DNA of 64,000 bases, taken from NCBI RefSeq assembly GCF_016863475.1, contig NZ_BOOY01000030.1, forward strand, positions 147,663 to 211,662. Reading direction: 5' to 3'. Both the position numbers and the translations under genes were made by a program. This DNA is from Spirilliplanes yamanashiensis (GTDB lineage Bacteria; Actinomycetota; Actinomycetes; Mycobacteriales; Micromonosporaceae). Below are positions 25,015-34,192 of this stretch, piece by piece (within the stretch, counting starts at the first letter, position 1; each line of letters begins with the position of its first letter). The notes below the pieces were generated by a model. It did not search any database and was not told where the DNA came from. It saw only the letters and a program-made list of their open reading frames with translations.

Positions 25015-26397
25015 ATGACCACTGACTCGGTGCAGACGCTGCTCGTCCTGGGCGCGAGCGGCGATCTGACGGCGCGGCTGCTGCTGCCGGGCCTGGCCGG
25101 GCTGCTGGCCGGCGGGGCCGCGCCCGGCCTGGCCCTGGTCGGCAGCGGCACCGACGACTGGGACGACGAGCGGTGGCGCAGCCGGGTCACCGAGTCGTTC
25201 GCCGCGGCGGGCGGCGACCCGGCCGTGGCGCGGGTGGCCGGGACCGCCCGCTACCTGCGGGCCGACGTGACCCGCCCCGACGACCTGCGGCGGCTGCTCG
25301 CGGCGTGCGAGGGCCGCGTCGCGATCTTCTTCGCGCTGCCGCCCGCGGTCACCGCCGCCGCGTGCGCGGTGCTGGCGGACATCGGCGTGCCGGCCGGCAC
25401 CCGGCTGGTCCTGGAGAAGCCCTTCGGCACGGACGCGCAGAGCGCACGGCAGCTCAACGAGCTGCTGAGCCGGCTGGTCCCGGAGGACCAGGTCCACCGG
25501 GTGGACCACTTCCTCGGCAAGTCCACGGTGCTGAACATCCTCGGCCTGCGCTTCGCCAATCGCATCTTCGAACCGCTGCTGTCCTCCGCGCACGTCGAGT
25601 CGGTCGACATCGTCTTCGACGAGAGCCTCGCACTGGAGGGCCGGGCCGGCTACTACGACAGGGCCGGCGCCCTCGCCGACATGATCCAGAGCCACCTGCT
25701 GCAGGTGCTGGCGCTGCTCGTCATGGAGGCGCCGCCCACCCTGGACGCCCGGGAGTTCCGCGACCGCAAGGCGCAGGTGCTGCGCGCCACCCGGCTGTGG
25801 GACGACGACCCCGCGGCGTGCAGCCGGCGGGCCCGGTACGCGGCCGGCGCGGTGGACGGGCGGCAGCTGCCCGCGTACGCCGACGAGGCCGGCGTGGACC
25901 CCGCGCGCGGCACCGAGACCCTCGCCGAGCTGGTCGTCGCCGTGGACACCTGGCGCTGGGCCGGGGTGCCGTTCCGGCTGCGGTCCGGCAAGGCGCTGAG
26001 CGCCACCCGCAAGGAGGCGGTGATCACGTTCAAGCCGCCGCAGCGGGTGCCGGACGGCCTGACCGGCTGGAACCGGCACGACCGGCTGCGCATCGGCTTC
26101 GGCCCCGACCGGCTGCACCTCGACTTCAGCATCAACGGTCCCGGCGACCCGTTCGTCCTCGACCCGGTGACGCTGGATGCGGAGTTCGGGCCGGGCGACC
26201 TGCCGCCGTACGGCGAGGTGCTGCGCGGCGTCCTGGAGGGCGACCCGACGCTGTCGGTGCGCGGCGACACCGCCGAGGAGTGCTGGCGGATCGTCGACCC
26301 GGTGCTGGCGGCGTGGCGCTCGGGCGCGGTGCCGCTGCTGGAGTACCCGGCCGGCAGCACCGGGCCCGCCGACTCGCTGCTGCGGGCGGACGCCTGA
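25015..26397 (+). CDS. zwf: Glucose-6-phosphate 1-dehydrogenase
   Basis: 460 aa. GASGDL (13-18) binds NADP, EKPFG (134-138) and RVDHFLGK (162-169) form the active site with the catalytic His, and the C-terminal domain is complete. It converts glucose-6-phosphate to 6-phosphogluconolactone, supplying NADPH. It is not next to tal, tkt or opcA as the main actinobacterial zwf is, so it may be a second copy. The ATG follows GGGGAA. The stop overlaps the GH15 start (TGATG), so the two are coupled. Confidence 0.9.
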   Translation: MTTDSVQTLLVLGASGDLTARLLLPGLAGLLAGGAAPGLALVGSGTDDWDDERWRSRVTESFAAAGGDPAVARVAGTARYLRADVTRPDDLRRLLAACEGRVAIFFALPPAVTAAACAVLADIGVPAGTRLVLEKPFGTDAQSARQLNELLSRLVPEDQVHRVDHFLGKSTVLNILGLRFANRIFEPLLSSAHVESVDIVFDESLALEGRAGYYDRAGALADMIQSHLLQVLALLVMEAPPTLDAREFRDRKAQVLRATRLWDDDPAACSRRARYAAGAVDGRQLPAYADEAGVDPARGTETLAELVVAVDTWRWAGVPFRLRSGKALSATRKEAVITFKPPQRVPDGLTGWNRHDRLRIGFGPDRLHLDFSINGPGDPFVLDPVTLDAEFGPGDLPPYGEVLRGVLEGDPTLSVRGDTAEECWRIVDPVLAAWRSGAVPLLEYPAGSTGPADSLLRADA

Positions 26398-28181
26398 TGG
26401 CCGGCCTGATCGAGGACTACGCCCTGCTGGGCGACCTGCACACCGCGGCGCTCGTCGGCCGGGACGGCTCCATCGACTGGCTGTGCCTGCCCCGGTTCGA
26501 CTCCCCGGCGTGCTTCGCGGCGCTGCTGCACGACGAGAACGCCGGCCACTGGCGGATCGGCCCGGCGGCGGGCGGCACGTGCACCCGCCGCCGGTACCGC
26601 GGCGACTCCCTCGTGCTGGAGACGGAGTGGGAGGGGCCCGACGGCACCGTGCGGGTGGTGGACCTCATGCCGCCGCGCGGCGACGCGGCGGACGTCGTGC
26701 GCATCGTCGAGGGCGTCAGCGGGCGGGTCCGGATGCGCAGCGAACTGCGGCTGCGCTTCGACTACGGGTCGGTCGTGCCCTGGGTGCGGCACGTCGACGG
26801 CATGCTGACGGCGGTGGCCGGGCCCGACGCCGTGTGGCTGCGCACCCCCGTCGCGCTGCACGGGCAGGACGAGGCGACGTGGGCGGAGTTCGAGGTCGAG
26901 GCGGGCGACCGGGTGCCGTTCGTGCTGATGTGGGCGCCGTCGCACCTGCCCGCCCCGACACCGGTCGACGCGGCGGACGCCCTGGCCGAAACGGAGTCGT
27001 TCTGGTCGGGCTGGATGGGGTCGTGCACGTACCGCGGCGGGTGGGAGGAGGCCGTGCGCCGGTCCCTCGTCACCCTGAAGGGACTGACGTACGCCCCGAC
27101 CGGCGGCATCGCCGCGGCGGCCACCACCTCGCTGCCGGAGCACATCGGTGGCGTGCGCAACTGGGACTACCGGTACTGCTGGCTGCGCGACGCCACGTTC
27201 ACCCTGCAGGCGCTGCTCGGCAGCGGCTTCGTCACCGAGGCGACGGCGTGGCGCAACTGGCTGTTGCGCGCGGTGGCCGGCTCCCCGGGTGACCTGCAGA
27301 TCATGTACGGGCTCGACGGCACCCGCCGGCTGCCGGAGTACGAGCTGCCGTGGCTGCGCGGGTACGAGAACTCGGCGCCGGTGCGCATCGGCAACGGCGC
27401 CGCCGGGCAGTTCCAGCTCGACGTCTGGGGCGAGGTGCTGGAGGGCCTGTACCTCGGGCGCGCGTCGGGCCTGGCGGCGTCGGCGGACGCGTGGGACCTG
27501 CAGAAGGCCCTGATGGACTACCTGGAGGGCCACTGGGACGACCCCGACAACGGGCTGTGGGAGGTGCGCGGCCCGCGGCGGCACTTCGTGCACTCGAAGG
27601 TGATGGCCTGGGCCGGGGTGGACCGGATGGCCCGCTCGGTCGCCGAGTTCGGCCTGGACGGGCCGGCCGAGCGGTGGCACGCCCTGCGCGACCAGATCCA
27701 CGCCGACGTGTGCGCGAACGGCTTCGACCCCGGCCGCGGCACGTTCACCCAGTACTACGGCGGCTCCGAACTGGACGCCTCGCTGCTGCTGATCCCCCGC
27801 GTCGGGTTCCTGCCGTGGCGCGACGAGCGGGTGGCCGGGACCGTCCGCGCCGTGCAGCGGGAGCTGTGCGAGGACGGCTTCGTCCTGCGCTACCGGACCG
27901 ACAGCGGCGTCGACGGCCTGCCCGGCGACGAGGGCGCCTTCCTGGCGTGCAGCTTCTGGCTGGTCGACGCTCTGCACGGCCTGGGGCGCACCGGCGAGGC
28001 GGTGGCGCTGTTCGAACGCCTGCTGGGGCTGCGCAACGACGTCGGGCTGCTGGCCGAGGAGTGGGACCCCCGGGCCCGGCGGCAGGTGGGCAACTTCCCG
28101 CAGGCGTTCAGCCACGAGCCGCTGGTCAACTCGGCGCGGCAGCTCGCGCGGGACACCACCGCGACCACGACCGGGCTGTGA
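26397..28181 (+). CDS. GH15 family glycoside hydrolase (glucoamylase/trehalase-like)
   Basis: 594 aa cytosolic protein. The N-terminal beta-domain opens IEDYALLGDLHTAALVGRDG, then SIDWLCLPRFDSPACF. The (alpha/alpha)6 catalytic part has GVRNWDYRYCWLRDATFTL and EWDPRARRQVGNFPQAFSH near the end, typical of the trehalase/glucoamylase GH15 group of actinobacteria. There is no signal peptide. Coupled to the glucose-6-phosphate dehydrogenase gene, it probably frees glucose from trehalose or a storage glucan for the pentose phosphate route. Substrate is not decided by sequence. Confidence 0.88.
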   Translation: MAGLIEDYALLGDLHTAALVGRDGSIDWLCLPRFDSPACFAALLHDENAGHWRIGPAAGGTCTRRRYRGDSLVLETEWEGPDGTVRVVDLMPPRGDAADVVRIVEGVSGRVRMRSELRLRFDYGSVVPWVRHVDGMLTAVAGPDAVWLRTPVALHGQDEATWAEFEVEAGDRVPFVLMWAPSHLPAPTPVDAADALAETESFWSGWMGSCTYRGGWEEAVRRSLVTLKGLTYAPTGGIAAAATTSLPEHIGGVRNWDYRYCWLRDATFTLQALLGSGFVTEATAWRNWLLRAVAGSPGDLQIMYGLDGTRRLPEYELPWLRGYENSAPVRIGNGAAGQFQLDVWGEVLEGLYLGRASGLAASADAWDLQKALMDYLEGHWDDPDNGLWEVRGPRRHFVHSKVMAWAGVDRMARSVAEFGLDGPAERWHALRDQIHADVCANGFDPGRGTFTQYYGGSELDASLLLIPRVGFLPWRDERVAGTVRAVQRELCEDGFVLRYRTDSGVDGLPGDEGAFLACSFWLVDALHGLGRTGEAVALFERLLGLRNDVGLLAEEWDPRARRQVGNFPQAFSHEPLVNSARQLARDTTATTTGL

Positions 28182-28197
28182 GCCCGGCCGCGGCCGG
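28171..28197. terminator. Nested palindromes between convergent genes
   Basis: CCGGGCT-GTG-AGCCCGG (28171-28187) overlaps the GH15 stop, and a 14-bp palindrome CCGGCCGCGGCCGG follows (28184-28197). They are mutually exclusive hairpins in the 19-bp gap before the amidase stop, a plausible bidirectional terminator. Confidence 0.55.
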
Positions 28198-28200
28198 CGG

Positions 28201-29874
28201 TCACTGCATCCGGCGGACGACCTCCTCGGCGGTCAGCCGGCCCCGGCGGGGGTCGGGCGCGGCGGCGGTCGCGGTGCGCCAGTCGCGGCGGGCGGTGCGC
28301 GGCGCGCGGCCGTCCGCGGTGGCCGGCGGGTCGGCCGGGCGGCGCAGGTGCCAGTCGGTGACGTCCTGGTAGGCGGCGGCGACGGCCAGCAGCCGGTCCT
28401 CCGCGTACGGCGGTGCGCCGAGGATCGTGCCGATCGGCAGGCCGGCCGCGGTGAAGCCGATCGGCAGGGCCAGTTCGGGCAGGCCGATGATGTCGAACGG
28501 CAGCGGGCCGGTCTGCACGACGACGTCGCACCGGTCGAACAGGTCCAGCACCCGTTCCAGCAGCACCAGCTTGGCGCGCTGGCCGGTCAGGTACTCGTCG
28601 GCGCCGAGCAGCGCGCCCTGCAGCCAGCCGGTGACCGACACCCCGAACGCGCGCAGGTCGGTGCGCAGGTACGGCTTGAACGGCTCGCTGCGTTCGGGCA
28701 GCCGGACGTTGTTGAACTCGGGGCCGGTCAGCAGCTCCCACTCGGCGGGCAGCGGCACGTCGACCAGGCTCGCGCCGGGGATGGCGTCGAGCGCGGCGAG
28801 GAACGCCCGGCGCGCCGCGGCGGTCGGCGTGGCGCCGGCGGTGTACCCGGGGATGACGCCGACGCGGGTGCGCCAGCGCAGCCGCGGCCGGCGGTTGGCG
28901 CGCACCGGCGTCGCGGCGGCCACCAGGTCACCGACGGGCGGCAGGCCCTGGGTGCGGGGGTCGCGGCGGTCGGGGCCGGCCATCGCGGTGAGCATGATGG
29001 CGGCGTCCATGGCGTCGCGGGCGAGCGGGCCGGGATGGTCGCGGGTGTAGCTGAGCGGGATGATGCCGTACAGCGACACGCGGCCCATGGTGGGCTTGAG
29101 GCCGGTCAGGTTCTGCGCGTTCGACGGGCCGGTGATGGACCCGCCGGTCTGGGTGCCGGTGCCGGAGGTGGCCAGCCGGCCGGCCACCGCGGTGGCGGAG
29201 CCGGTGGACGAGCCGCCGGGGTCGACCGACGGGTCGGTGGGCGCCCACGCGCTGACGGTGGTGATGACCCCGTTGGGCGCGGTGGCGCGGGTGGTGGCCA
29301 GCGGGCCCATCTGCGTCTTGCCGAGCACGATGCCGCCGGCGGCCCGCAGCCGGGCCACCGCGGTCGCGTCGGACGGCGGCACGAAGTCCTGGAACAGGTA
29401 CGAGTTCGCCGTCGTGCGCAGCCCGGCCGTCCAGTAGTTGTCCTTGACAGCCAGCGGAATGCCGCGCAGCGGCGTGCGCGGGCCGCGGCGGCCCAGCCGC
29501 CGCGCCTCGGCGAGGGCCCGGTCGCCGGCGACCAGGTTGAACGCCTGGTAGACGGGCTCGACGACGCCGATCCGGTCCAGGTACGCCTCGACGAGCCGCT
29601 CCGGGTCGAGCCGGCCGGCGCGGATCAGCCACGCCGCCTCGGCGATGGTCAGCTCGGTGATGTCGCGCAGCGCCTCGGGCCGCGGCGGCCGGTACGGCGT
29701 GCCGCGGGTGCCCCGGAACCCGCCGGGCGGCTGCGCCGGGGCGCCCGCGTACGCGATCGACGGCAGGGCGGCCGCGCCGGCCGCGGTGGTTCCCGCGACG
29801 GCGGCGGCCCGCACCAGGAACGAGCGCCGGTCGACCAGGCGGTCCACCGGCCCGGGGCCGGCCGCGGCGGTCAC
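28201..29874 (-). CDS. Tat-exported amidase (amidase signature family)
   Basis: 557 aa. The twin-arginine signal DRRSFLVRAAAVAGTTAAG indicates folded export. The amidase signature triad is complete: Lys144 in LAVKDN, the cis-Ser in PGGSSTGSA (about 222) and nucleophile Ser246 in QTGGSITGP. It hydrolyses a carboxamide; the substrate is unknown. The GTG at 29874 overlaps the stop of the small upstream gene by 4 bp, making it the last gene of a peptidase/small protein/amidase operon. Confidence 0.88.
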   Translation of the reverse strand: MTAAAGPGPVDRLVDRRSFLVRAAAVAGTTAAGAAALPSIAYAGAPAQPPGGFRGTRGTPYRPPRPEALRDITELTIAEAAWLIRAGRLDPERLVEAYLDRIGVVEPVYQAFNLVAGDRALAEARRLGRRGPRTPLRGIPLAVKDNYWTAGLRTTANSYLFQDFVPPSDATAVARLRAAGGIVLGKTQMGPLATTRATAPNGVITTVSAWAPTDPSVDPGGSSTGSATAVAGRLATSGTGTQTGGSITGPSNAQNLTGLKPTMGRVSLYGIIPLSYTRDHPGPLARDAMDAAIMLTAMAGPDRRDPRTQGLPPVGDLVAAATPVRANRRPRLRWRTRVGVIPGYTAGATPTAAARRAFLAALDAIPGASLVDVPLPAEWELLTGPEFNNVRLPERSEPFKPYLRTDLRAFGVSVTGWLQGALLGADEYLTGQRAKLVLLERVLDLFDRCDVVVQTGPLPFDIIGLPELALPIGFTAAGLPIGTILGAPPYAEDRLLAVAAAYQDVTDWHLRRPADPPATADGRAPRTARRDWRTATAAAPDPRRGRLTAEEVVRRMQ

Positions 29875-30260
29875 GACGCCCGCCAGGCGGTGCTGATCGA
29901 CGGGTAGAGCAGGGGCGCCCGCTGCTGCGACAGCGGGACGACGTGGGCCGGGTCGGTGCCGGCGGGCACGGGCAGCTGGTAGGCGCTGAGCGTGGTGACG
30001 GTGCCGCGCAGGAACGCGCGCAGCGAGGCCAGCACGGTGTCGCGGCCGGGCGACCCGGTCACCGGGTCCGGCCGGGTGCCGGGCGGAAGCTGGTCGAGGT
30101 CGATGCCGGCCAGGGCGAGCCGGGCGCGGATGAGGGTGTCGAGGTCGGCGTCGGTGGGCGGGGCAGGCGGCACGGCGATCGCCTCCAGCGGGGCGGTGTC
30201 CGGGATGTCGGTGGCCGGCGCCGCCGCCCGGCCCGGTGTCCCGGGGGCGGGCGGCGGCAC
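29871..30260 (-). CDS. Small protein between M14 peptidase and amidase
   Basis: 129 aa from a GTG at 30260. The first 40 residues are Pro/Ala-rich. The rest is helical (DADLDTLIRARLALAGIDLD, then DTVLASLRAFLRGTVTTLSA) and ends PLLYPSISTAWRAS. No signal peptide, TM or known motif. It starts 12 bp after the peptidase stop and overlaps the amidase start, so it is translationally embedded; it may be a companion of one of the two enzymes. I do not recognise the family. Confidence 0.55.
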   Translation of the reverse strand: MPPPAPGTPGRAAAPATDIPDTAPLEAIAVPPAPPTDADLDTLIRARLALAGIDLDQLPPGTRPDPVTGSPGRDTVLASLRAFLRGTVTTLSAYQLPVPAGTDPAHVVPLSQQRAPLLYPSISTAWRAS

Positions 30261-30272
30261 GGGCGTCGGGCG

Positions 30273-31340
30273 TCAGGCGGCGTCGGCCCGGGCGAGTTCG
30301 GCGGGCGCGTCCGGGATGGCGGGGCCGCGTTCCGGGATCGCGTCGGCCCGGGCGGGGTCGATCCGCCAGATCGAGCGGTCGGCGGCGCCCTGGGCGGTGG
30401 CGAGCATCGACACGTACGCCGTGCGGATCTGGAACTCGGTCCGGTCCTCGGGCAGGTCCGACAGCTCGACCAGCAGGCTGGCGCTGCCGAGGATGCCGTA
30501 GGCGTTCCGGGCGATGCCCTCGTAGTCCCCGCCGGGGTAGCGGGTGACGTTGGCGCGGGCGACGTACGTCATCGCGTCGTAGTTGCGCACCGCCAGCCGG
30601 CGGCCCGCCGTGACGGCCGCGCTGCTCGCCAGCGGGCTGGTCGGCCACAGGATGGACGCGGTGGTCTCCCGCCCGTCGGGCTGCCGGTAGCGGCCCTGCA
30701 TGTGGTAGTCGACGACGATCCGCGGCTCGGTGGCGCGCCACAGCCGCAGGATCGCGCGGGACTCCGGCACCGGGTTGTCCGCGACGGGCGTCAGCGGGTT
30801 GTGGAACCGGTTCATGTCGTAGCCGACGCCCGGCTCGGTGTAGGGGCCGCTCGCGTCCGGGTCGTGGTTGTAGCGCTGGTTGCGCACGGCGCCGTCCGGA
30901 TTGGCCTGCACGACGACGTCGATCGTGACCCGGCTGAGCAGCCAGCGGTGCCACGCGGTGCGCGGCACGCCGAGGGTCCACAGTGCGCGGATCGCGGCGG
31001 GCGTGCCGAGCGGCTCGTCGCCGTGCTGCTGGGTGACGTAGAGCAGCCGGGTCGGGCCGTACCCGACCGTGGCGAGCCGGATCGGGCGGCCCTCGTTGGT
31101 GCGGCCGATGGTGCCGAGCCGGACCCGTCCGTCGCTGTCCCGCGCGATGCGCGCCAGCGCGCGGCGGACCTCCTGGGGGCTGGGCCGGGCGGGGACCAGG
31201 TTCGCGGGGATCGCGGAGGTCAGCGCCGCGGTCGCCACCGGCGACGGGGCGGTCCCCGCCGTGGCGGCGACCGGCGACGCGACGACGACTCCCCCGGCCA
31301 GCGCGGCGGCAACGGCGACGGCGGCCAGCTTCGATCTCAT
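30273..31340 (-). CDS. Secreted M14-family zinc carboxypeptidase
   Basis: 355 aa. A signal peptide (residues 1-30) is followed by an M14 domain: zinc ligands His106 and Glu109 in QQHGDEPLG and His213 in DYHMQG, with the catalytic Glu292 in LLVELSD. It probably trims peptides or cell-wall stem peptides outside the cell. First gene of the three-gene minus-strand operon; its promoter region is shared, divergently, with the iron-boxed fusion gene. Confidence 0.88.
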   Translation of the reverse strand: MRSKLAAVAVAAALAGGVVVASPVAATAGTAPSPVATAALTSAIPANLVPARPSPQEVRRALARIARDSDGRVRLGTIGRTNEGRPIRLATVGYGPTRLLYVTQQHGDEPLGTPAAIRALWTLGVPRTAWHRWLLSRVTIDVVVQANPDGAVRNQRYNHDPDASGPYTEPGVGYDMNRFHNPLTPVADNPVPESRAILRLWRATEPRIVVDYHMQGRYRQPDGRETTASILWPTSPLASSAAVTAGRRLAVRNYDAMTYVARANVTRYPGGDYEGIARNAYGILGSASLLVELSDLPEDRTEFQIRTAYVSMLATAQGAADRSIWRIDPARADAIPERGPAIPDAPAELARADAA

Positions 31341-31470
31341 CGGCTCCTCCTTGATCGAGATCGTTCGATGCTCGTGCCGACGCTAAATCGGACCCGGCGG
31401 TCGCGCACGATCCACTTCGTGCCAAATGGGTGGATCTTGGCGCGGTGATCCACCCCGCGACCGGCTACTT

Positions 31471-31498
31471 GGAGGTAAGGGCAGCCTCCCCTTATGGT
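31471..31498 (+). promoter_or_regulatory. Iron box overlapping a leaderless-type promoter
   Basis: GGAGGTAAGGGCAGCCTCC followed by CCTTA aligns with the actinobacterial DtxR/IdeR box (TTAGGTAAGGCwnnCCTnACCTTA type). The half sites AGGTAAGG and AGCCT are intact, and TAAGGG/CCCTTA is a perfect inverted repeat. It runs into a TATGGT -10-like hexamer (31493-31498), 6 nt before the ATG at 31505, and there is no ribosome site. This suggests an iron-repressed, leaderless transcript. Confidence 0.5.
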
Positions 31499-31504
31499 CG
31501 CACC

Positions 31505-34165
31505 ATGGCGCCGCCTCATGATCGTGAAACGCTCACCCCGCTGGGCCGTGACCTGGCCGGATTCGGCGACCGGGTGGCGATCGTGACGGATCGGGGCGAG
31601 CTGACCTACCGCGACCTGGCTGCCCGGGTGGCCCGGGCGGCCCGCCGGCTCGGCCCCGGCCGGCGGCTCGTCCTGCTGGCCGGCGGCAACACGGTCGACG
31701 CCGTGGTGGCGTACCTCGGCGCACTCGCCGCCGGGCACCCCGTCCTGCTCGTCCCCGCCGACGACGCCGTGATCGCCGCGATGGTCGCCGCGTACGACCC
31801 GGACGTCGTGGTGCGGCCGGCCGGCGGGCGGTGGACCTACGACCAGCGCCGCCGCGGCTCGGCGCACGAGCTGCACCCGGAGCTGGCGCTGCTGCTGAGC
31901 ACGTCCGGGTCCACGGGGTCGCCGAAGCTGGTGCGGCTGTCGCACGACAACCTGCGCGCCAACGCGGAGTCGATCGCCGAGTACCTCGGCATCCGCGACA
32001 CCGACCGCGCCGCGACGACCCTGCCCATGCACTACTGCTACGGGCTGTCCGTGCTCAACAGCCACCTCGTCCGCGGCGCCGGGCTGATCCTGACCGAGAG
32101 GTCCGTCGCGGACACCTGCTTCTGGGAGCAGTTCCGCGCGGCCGGCGGCACCAGCTTCGCCGGGGTGCCGTACACGTTCGCGCTGCTGGACCGGGCCGGG
32201 TTCGACACGATGCGGCTGCCCGGCCTGCGCTACGTCACCCAGGCCGGCGGCCGGCTGGCGCCCGAGCGGGTGCGCCACTACGCCGAGCTGGGCCGCCGCG
32301 CCGGCTGGGACCTGGTCGTCATGTACGGCCAGACCGAGGCGACCGCGCGGATGGCATACCTGCCGCCAGGGCTGGCCGCCGACCACCCGGGCGCGATCGG
32401 CGTGGCCGTCCCGGGCGGGTCGCTGCGGCTGGAGCCGGTCGACGGCCACCCCGACCCGGACGTCGGCGAGCTCGTCTACACCGGACCCAACGTGATGCTG
32501 GGCTACGCCCACGGCCCCGCCGACCTGGCCCTCGGCCGGGTGACCGGCGAGCTGCGCACCGGCGACCTGGCCCGGCGCGGCCCCGGCGGCCTGTTCGAGA
32601 TCGTCGGCCGCAGCAGCCGGTTCGCCAAGGTGTTCGGCCTGCGCATCGACCTGCAGCGGGTGGAGGCGGGGCTGGAGCTGGACGGCGTCCCGGCCGCCTG
32701 CGCGGCGCGCGACGACGAGCTGGTCGTCGTCGTCGAGGCGCACGCCCACCGGGCCCACCTCGGCCGGATCGTCGCGCAGCGGTGCGCCCTGCCCGCGCGG
32801 GCCGTGCGGATCGTCGAGACGCCGCGGCTGCCCCGCACCGCGTCCGGCAAGGTCGACCAGGCCGCCGTGGCCGCCATCGCCGCCGCGCCCGCCGGCTCCC
32901 CCGCGCCGGCCGCGCCCGCCACCGACCTCTGCGCGCTGTACGCCGAGGTGCTGGACCGCCCCGGCGTCACGCCGGACGACTCGTTCGTCACCCTCGGCGG
33001 CGACTCGCTGTCCTACGTCGAGGTGTCGGTGCGCCTGGAGGCCGCCCTGGGCCGGCTGCCCGCCGGCTGGCACACCATGCCGATCCGCGAGCTGACCCCG
33101 GCCCCGCCCGGCGCGGCCCGGTCCCGGCGGCGGCGGCTCGACACGTCGGTGGCGCTGCGCGCCGCGGCGATCGTGCTCATCGCCGGCACCCACATCGGCG
33201 TCTTCACCGTCCGCGGCGGCGCGCACCTGCTGCTGGCCGTGGCGGGCTTCAACTTCGCCCGGTTCCACCTCACCGGCGTGGACCGCCGGCGGCGGCTGCG
33301 CCACCTCGCCACGTCCATCGGCCGCATCGCCGTGCCCACCGTCGCCTACCTGGCGTTCGTCGTGTTCGTCCTCGGCGACTACGACTGGCGCAACGCGCTG
33401 CTGCTCAACGAGGCGATCGGGCCGCGCACCGGCCGCGAGCGGTACTTCTGGTTCATCGAGACGCTCGTCTACATCCTGGTGGCGCTGCTGCTCGCGCTGG
33501 CCGCCCCGCTGGCCGACCGGTGGGAACGCCGCCGGCCGTTCCTGCTGCCGGCGGTGCTGCTGGGGGCCGGGCTGCTCGTGCGCTACGACGTCGTCCCGCT
33601 GTCGCCGATGGACAACATGACCACCCCGGCGAGCCTGTTCTGGCTGTTCGCGCTGGGCTGGGCGGCCGGCAAGGCGGCCACCACGGCCCAGCGGGCGCTG
33701 GTCACCGCGGCCGGCTCGATCGCCCTGATCGGCTACTTCGGCCAGCCGCTGCGGGAGTCGATCATCGCGGCCGGGCTCGTCCTGCTGGTGTGGGTGGCCC
33801 AGGTGCCCAGCACGGCCGCGGTCAACCGGCTGGCCGGGGCGCTGGCCGGCAGCTCGCTCTACATCTACCTGACCCACTGGCAGGTGTACCCGCTGCTGGA
33901 GAATCACTCGCGCCCGCTGGCGCTGGTGGCCGCCCTCGCCGCCGGCGTGCTGTTCGGCGCCGCCGTCGACCGGGTCACCGCGCGACTGGCCCGGCGCCGC
34001 GCGCGGACCCCGCAGGCCGCCGCCGGCGCCGCCGCCGGGGTCGCCGCCGGGGTCGCCGCCCCCGTCGGGGCCGTCCCCGCGCCGCGCCGGCCGCGCCCGC
34101 CGGACGTCGTGCGCGCCCGGCGGCGCCGCGGCCGCCCGGCCCCGCCCGCGGCCGTGCCGTGGTGA
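31505..34165 (+). CDS. Adenylation domain-carrier protein-membrane acyltransferase fusion
   Basis: 886 aa in three parts. Residues 1-460 are an AMP-forming ligase: LLSTSGSTGSPK phosphate loop, MYGQTEAT, GDLARRG and catalytic Lys449 in TASGKVD. Residues about 470-535 are a carrier domain with phosphopantetheine Ser501 in LGGDSLSY. Residues about 550-830 hold some ten TM helices resembling acyltransferase-3/OpgC proteins (VLIAGTHIGVF, FWFIETLVYIL, SSLYIYLTHWQ, the last carrying a conserved-type His). It would activate an acid, tether it and pass it to a membrane-side acceptor. An iron box upstream implies iron repression. The ATG is chosen for its place behind the -10. Confidence 0.8.
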   Translation: MAPPHDRETLTPLGRDLAGFGDRVAIVTDRGELTYRDLAARVARAARRLGPGRRLVLLAGGNTVDAVVAYLGALAAGHPVLLVPADDAVIAAMVAAYDPDVVVRPAGGRWTYDQRRRGSAHELHPELALLLSTSGSTGSPKLVRLSHDNLRANAESIAEYLGIRDTDRAATTLPMHYCYGLSVLNSHLVRGAGLILTERSVADTCFWEQFRAAGGTSFAGVPYTFALLDRAGFDTMRLPGLRYVTQAGGRLAPERVRHYAELGRRAGWDLVVMYGQTEATARMAYLPPGLAADHPGAIGVAVPGGSLRLEPVDGHPDPDVGELVYTGPNVMLGYAHGPADLALGRVTGELRTGDLARRGPGGLFEIVGRSSRFAKVFGLRIDLQRVEAGLELDGVPAACAARDDELVVVVEAHAHRAHLGRIVAQRCALPARAVRIVETPRLPRTASGKVDQAAVAAIAAAPAGSPAPAAPATDLCALYAEVLDRPGVTPDDSFVTLGGDSLSYVEVSVRLEAALGRLPAGWHTMPIRELTPAPPGAARSRRRRLDTSVALRAAAIVLIAGTHIGVFTVRGGAHLLLAVAGFNFARFHLTGVDRRRRLRHLATSIGRIAVPTVAYLAFVVFVLGDYDWRNALLLNEAIGPRTGRERYFWFIETLVYILVALLLALAAPLADRWERRRPFLLPAVLLGAGLLVRYDVVPLSPMDNMTTPASLFWLFALGWAAGKAATTAQRALVTAAGSIALIGYFGQPLRESIIAAGLVLLVWVAQVPSTAAVNRLAGALAGSSLYIYLTHWQVYPLLENHSRPLALVAALAAGVLFGAAVDRVTARLARRRARTPQAAAGAAAGVAAGVAAPVGAVPAPRRPRPPDVVRARRRRGRPAPPAAVPW

Positions 34166-34192
34166 CCGTGTTCACCCCCGTCACCTGCGGCT

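Noticed and set aside
25015..28181. Reading 25173-28181 as a single 1002-codon fusion
   Set aside because: The first 400 codons are a shadow of the glucose-6-phosphate dehydrogenase gene; the GH15 protein starts at the ATG at 26397, overlapping the dehydrogenase stop.
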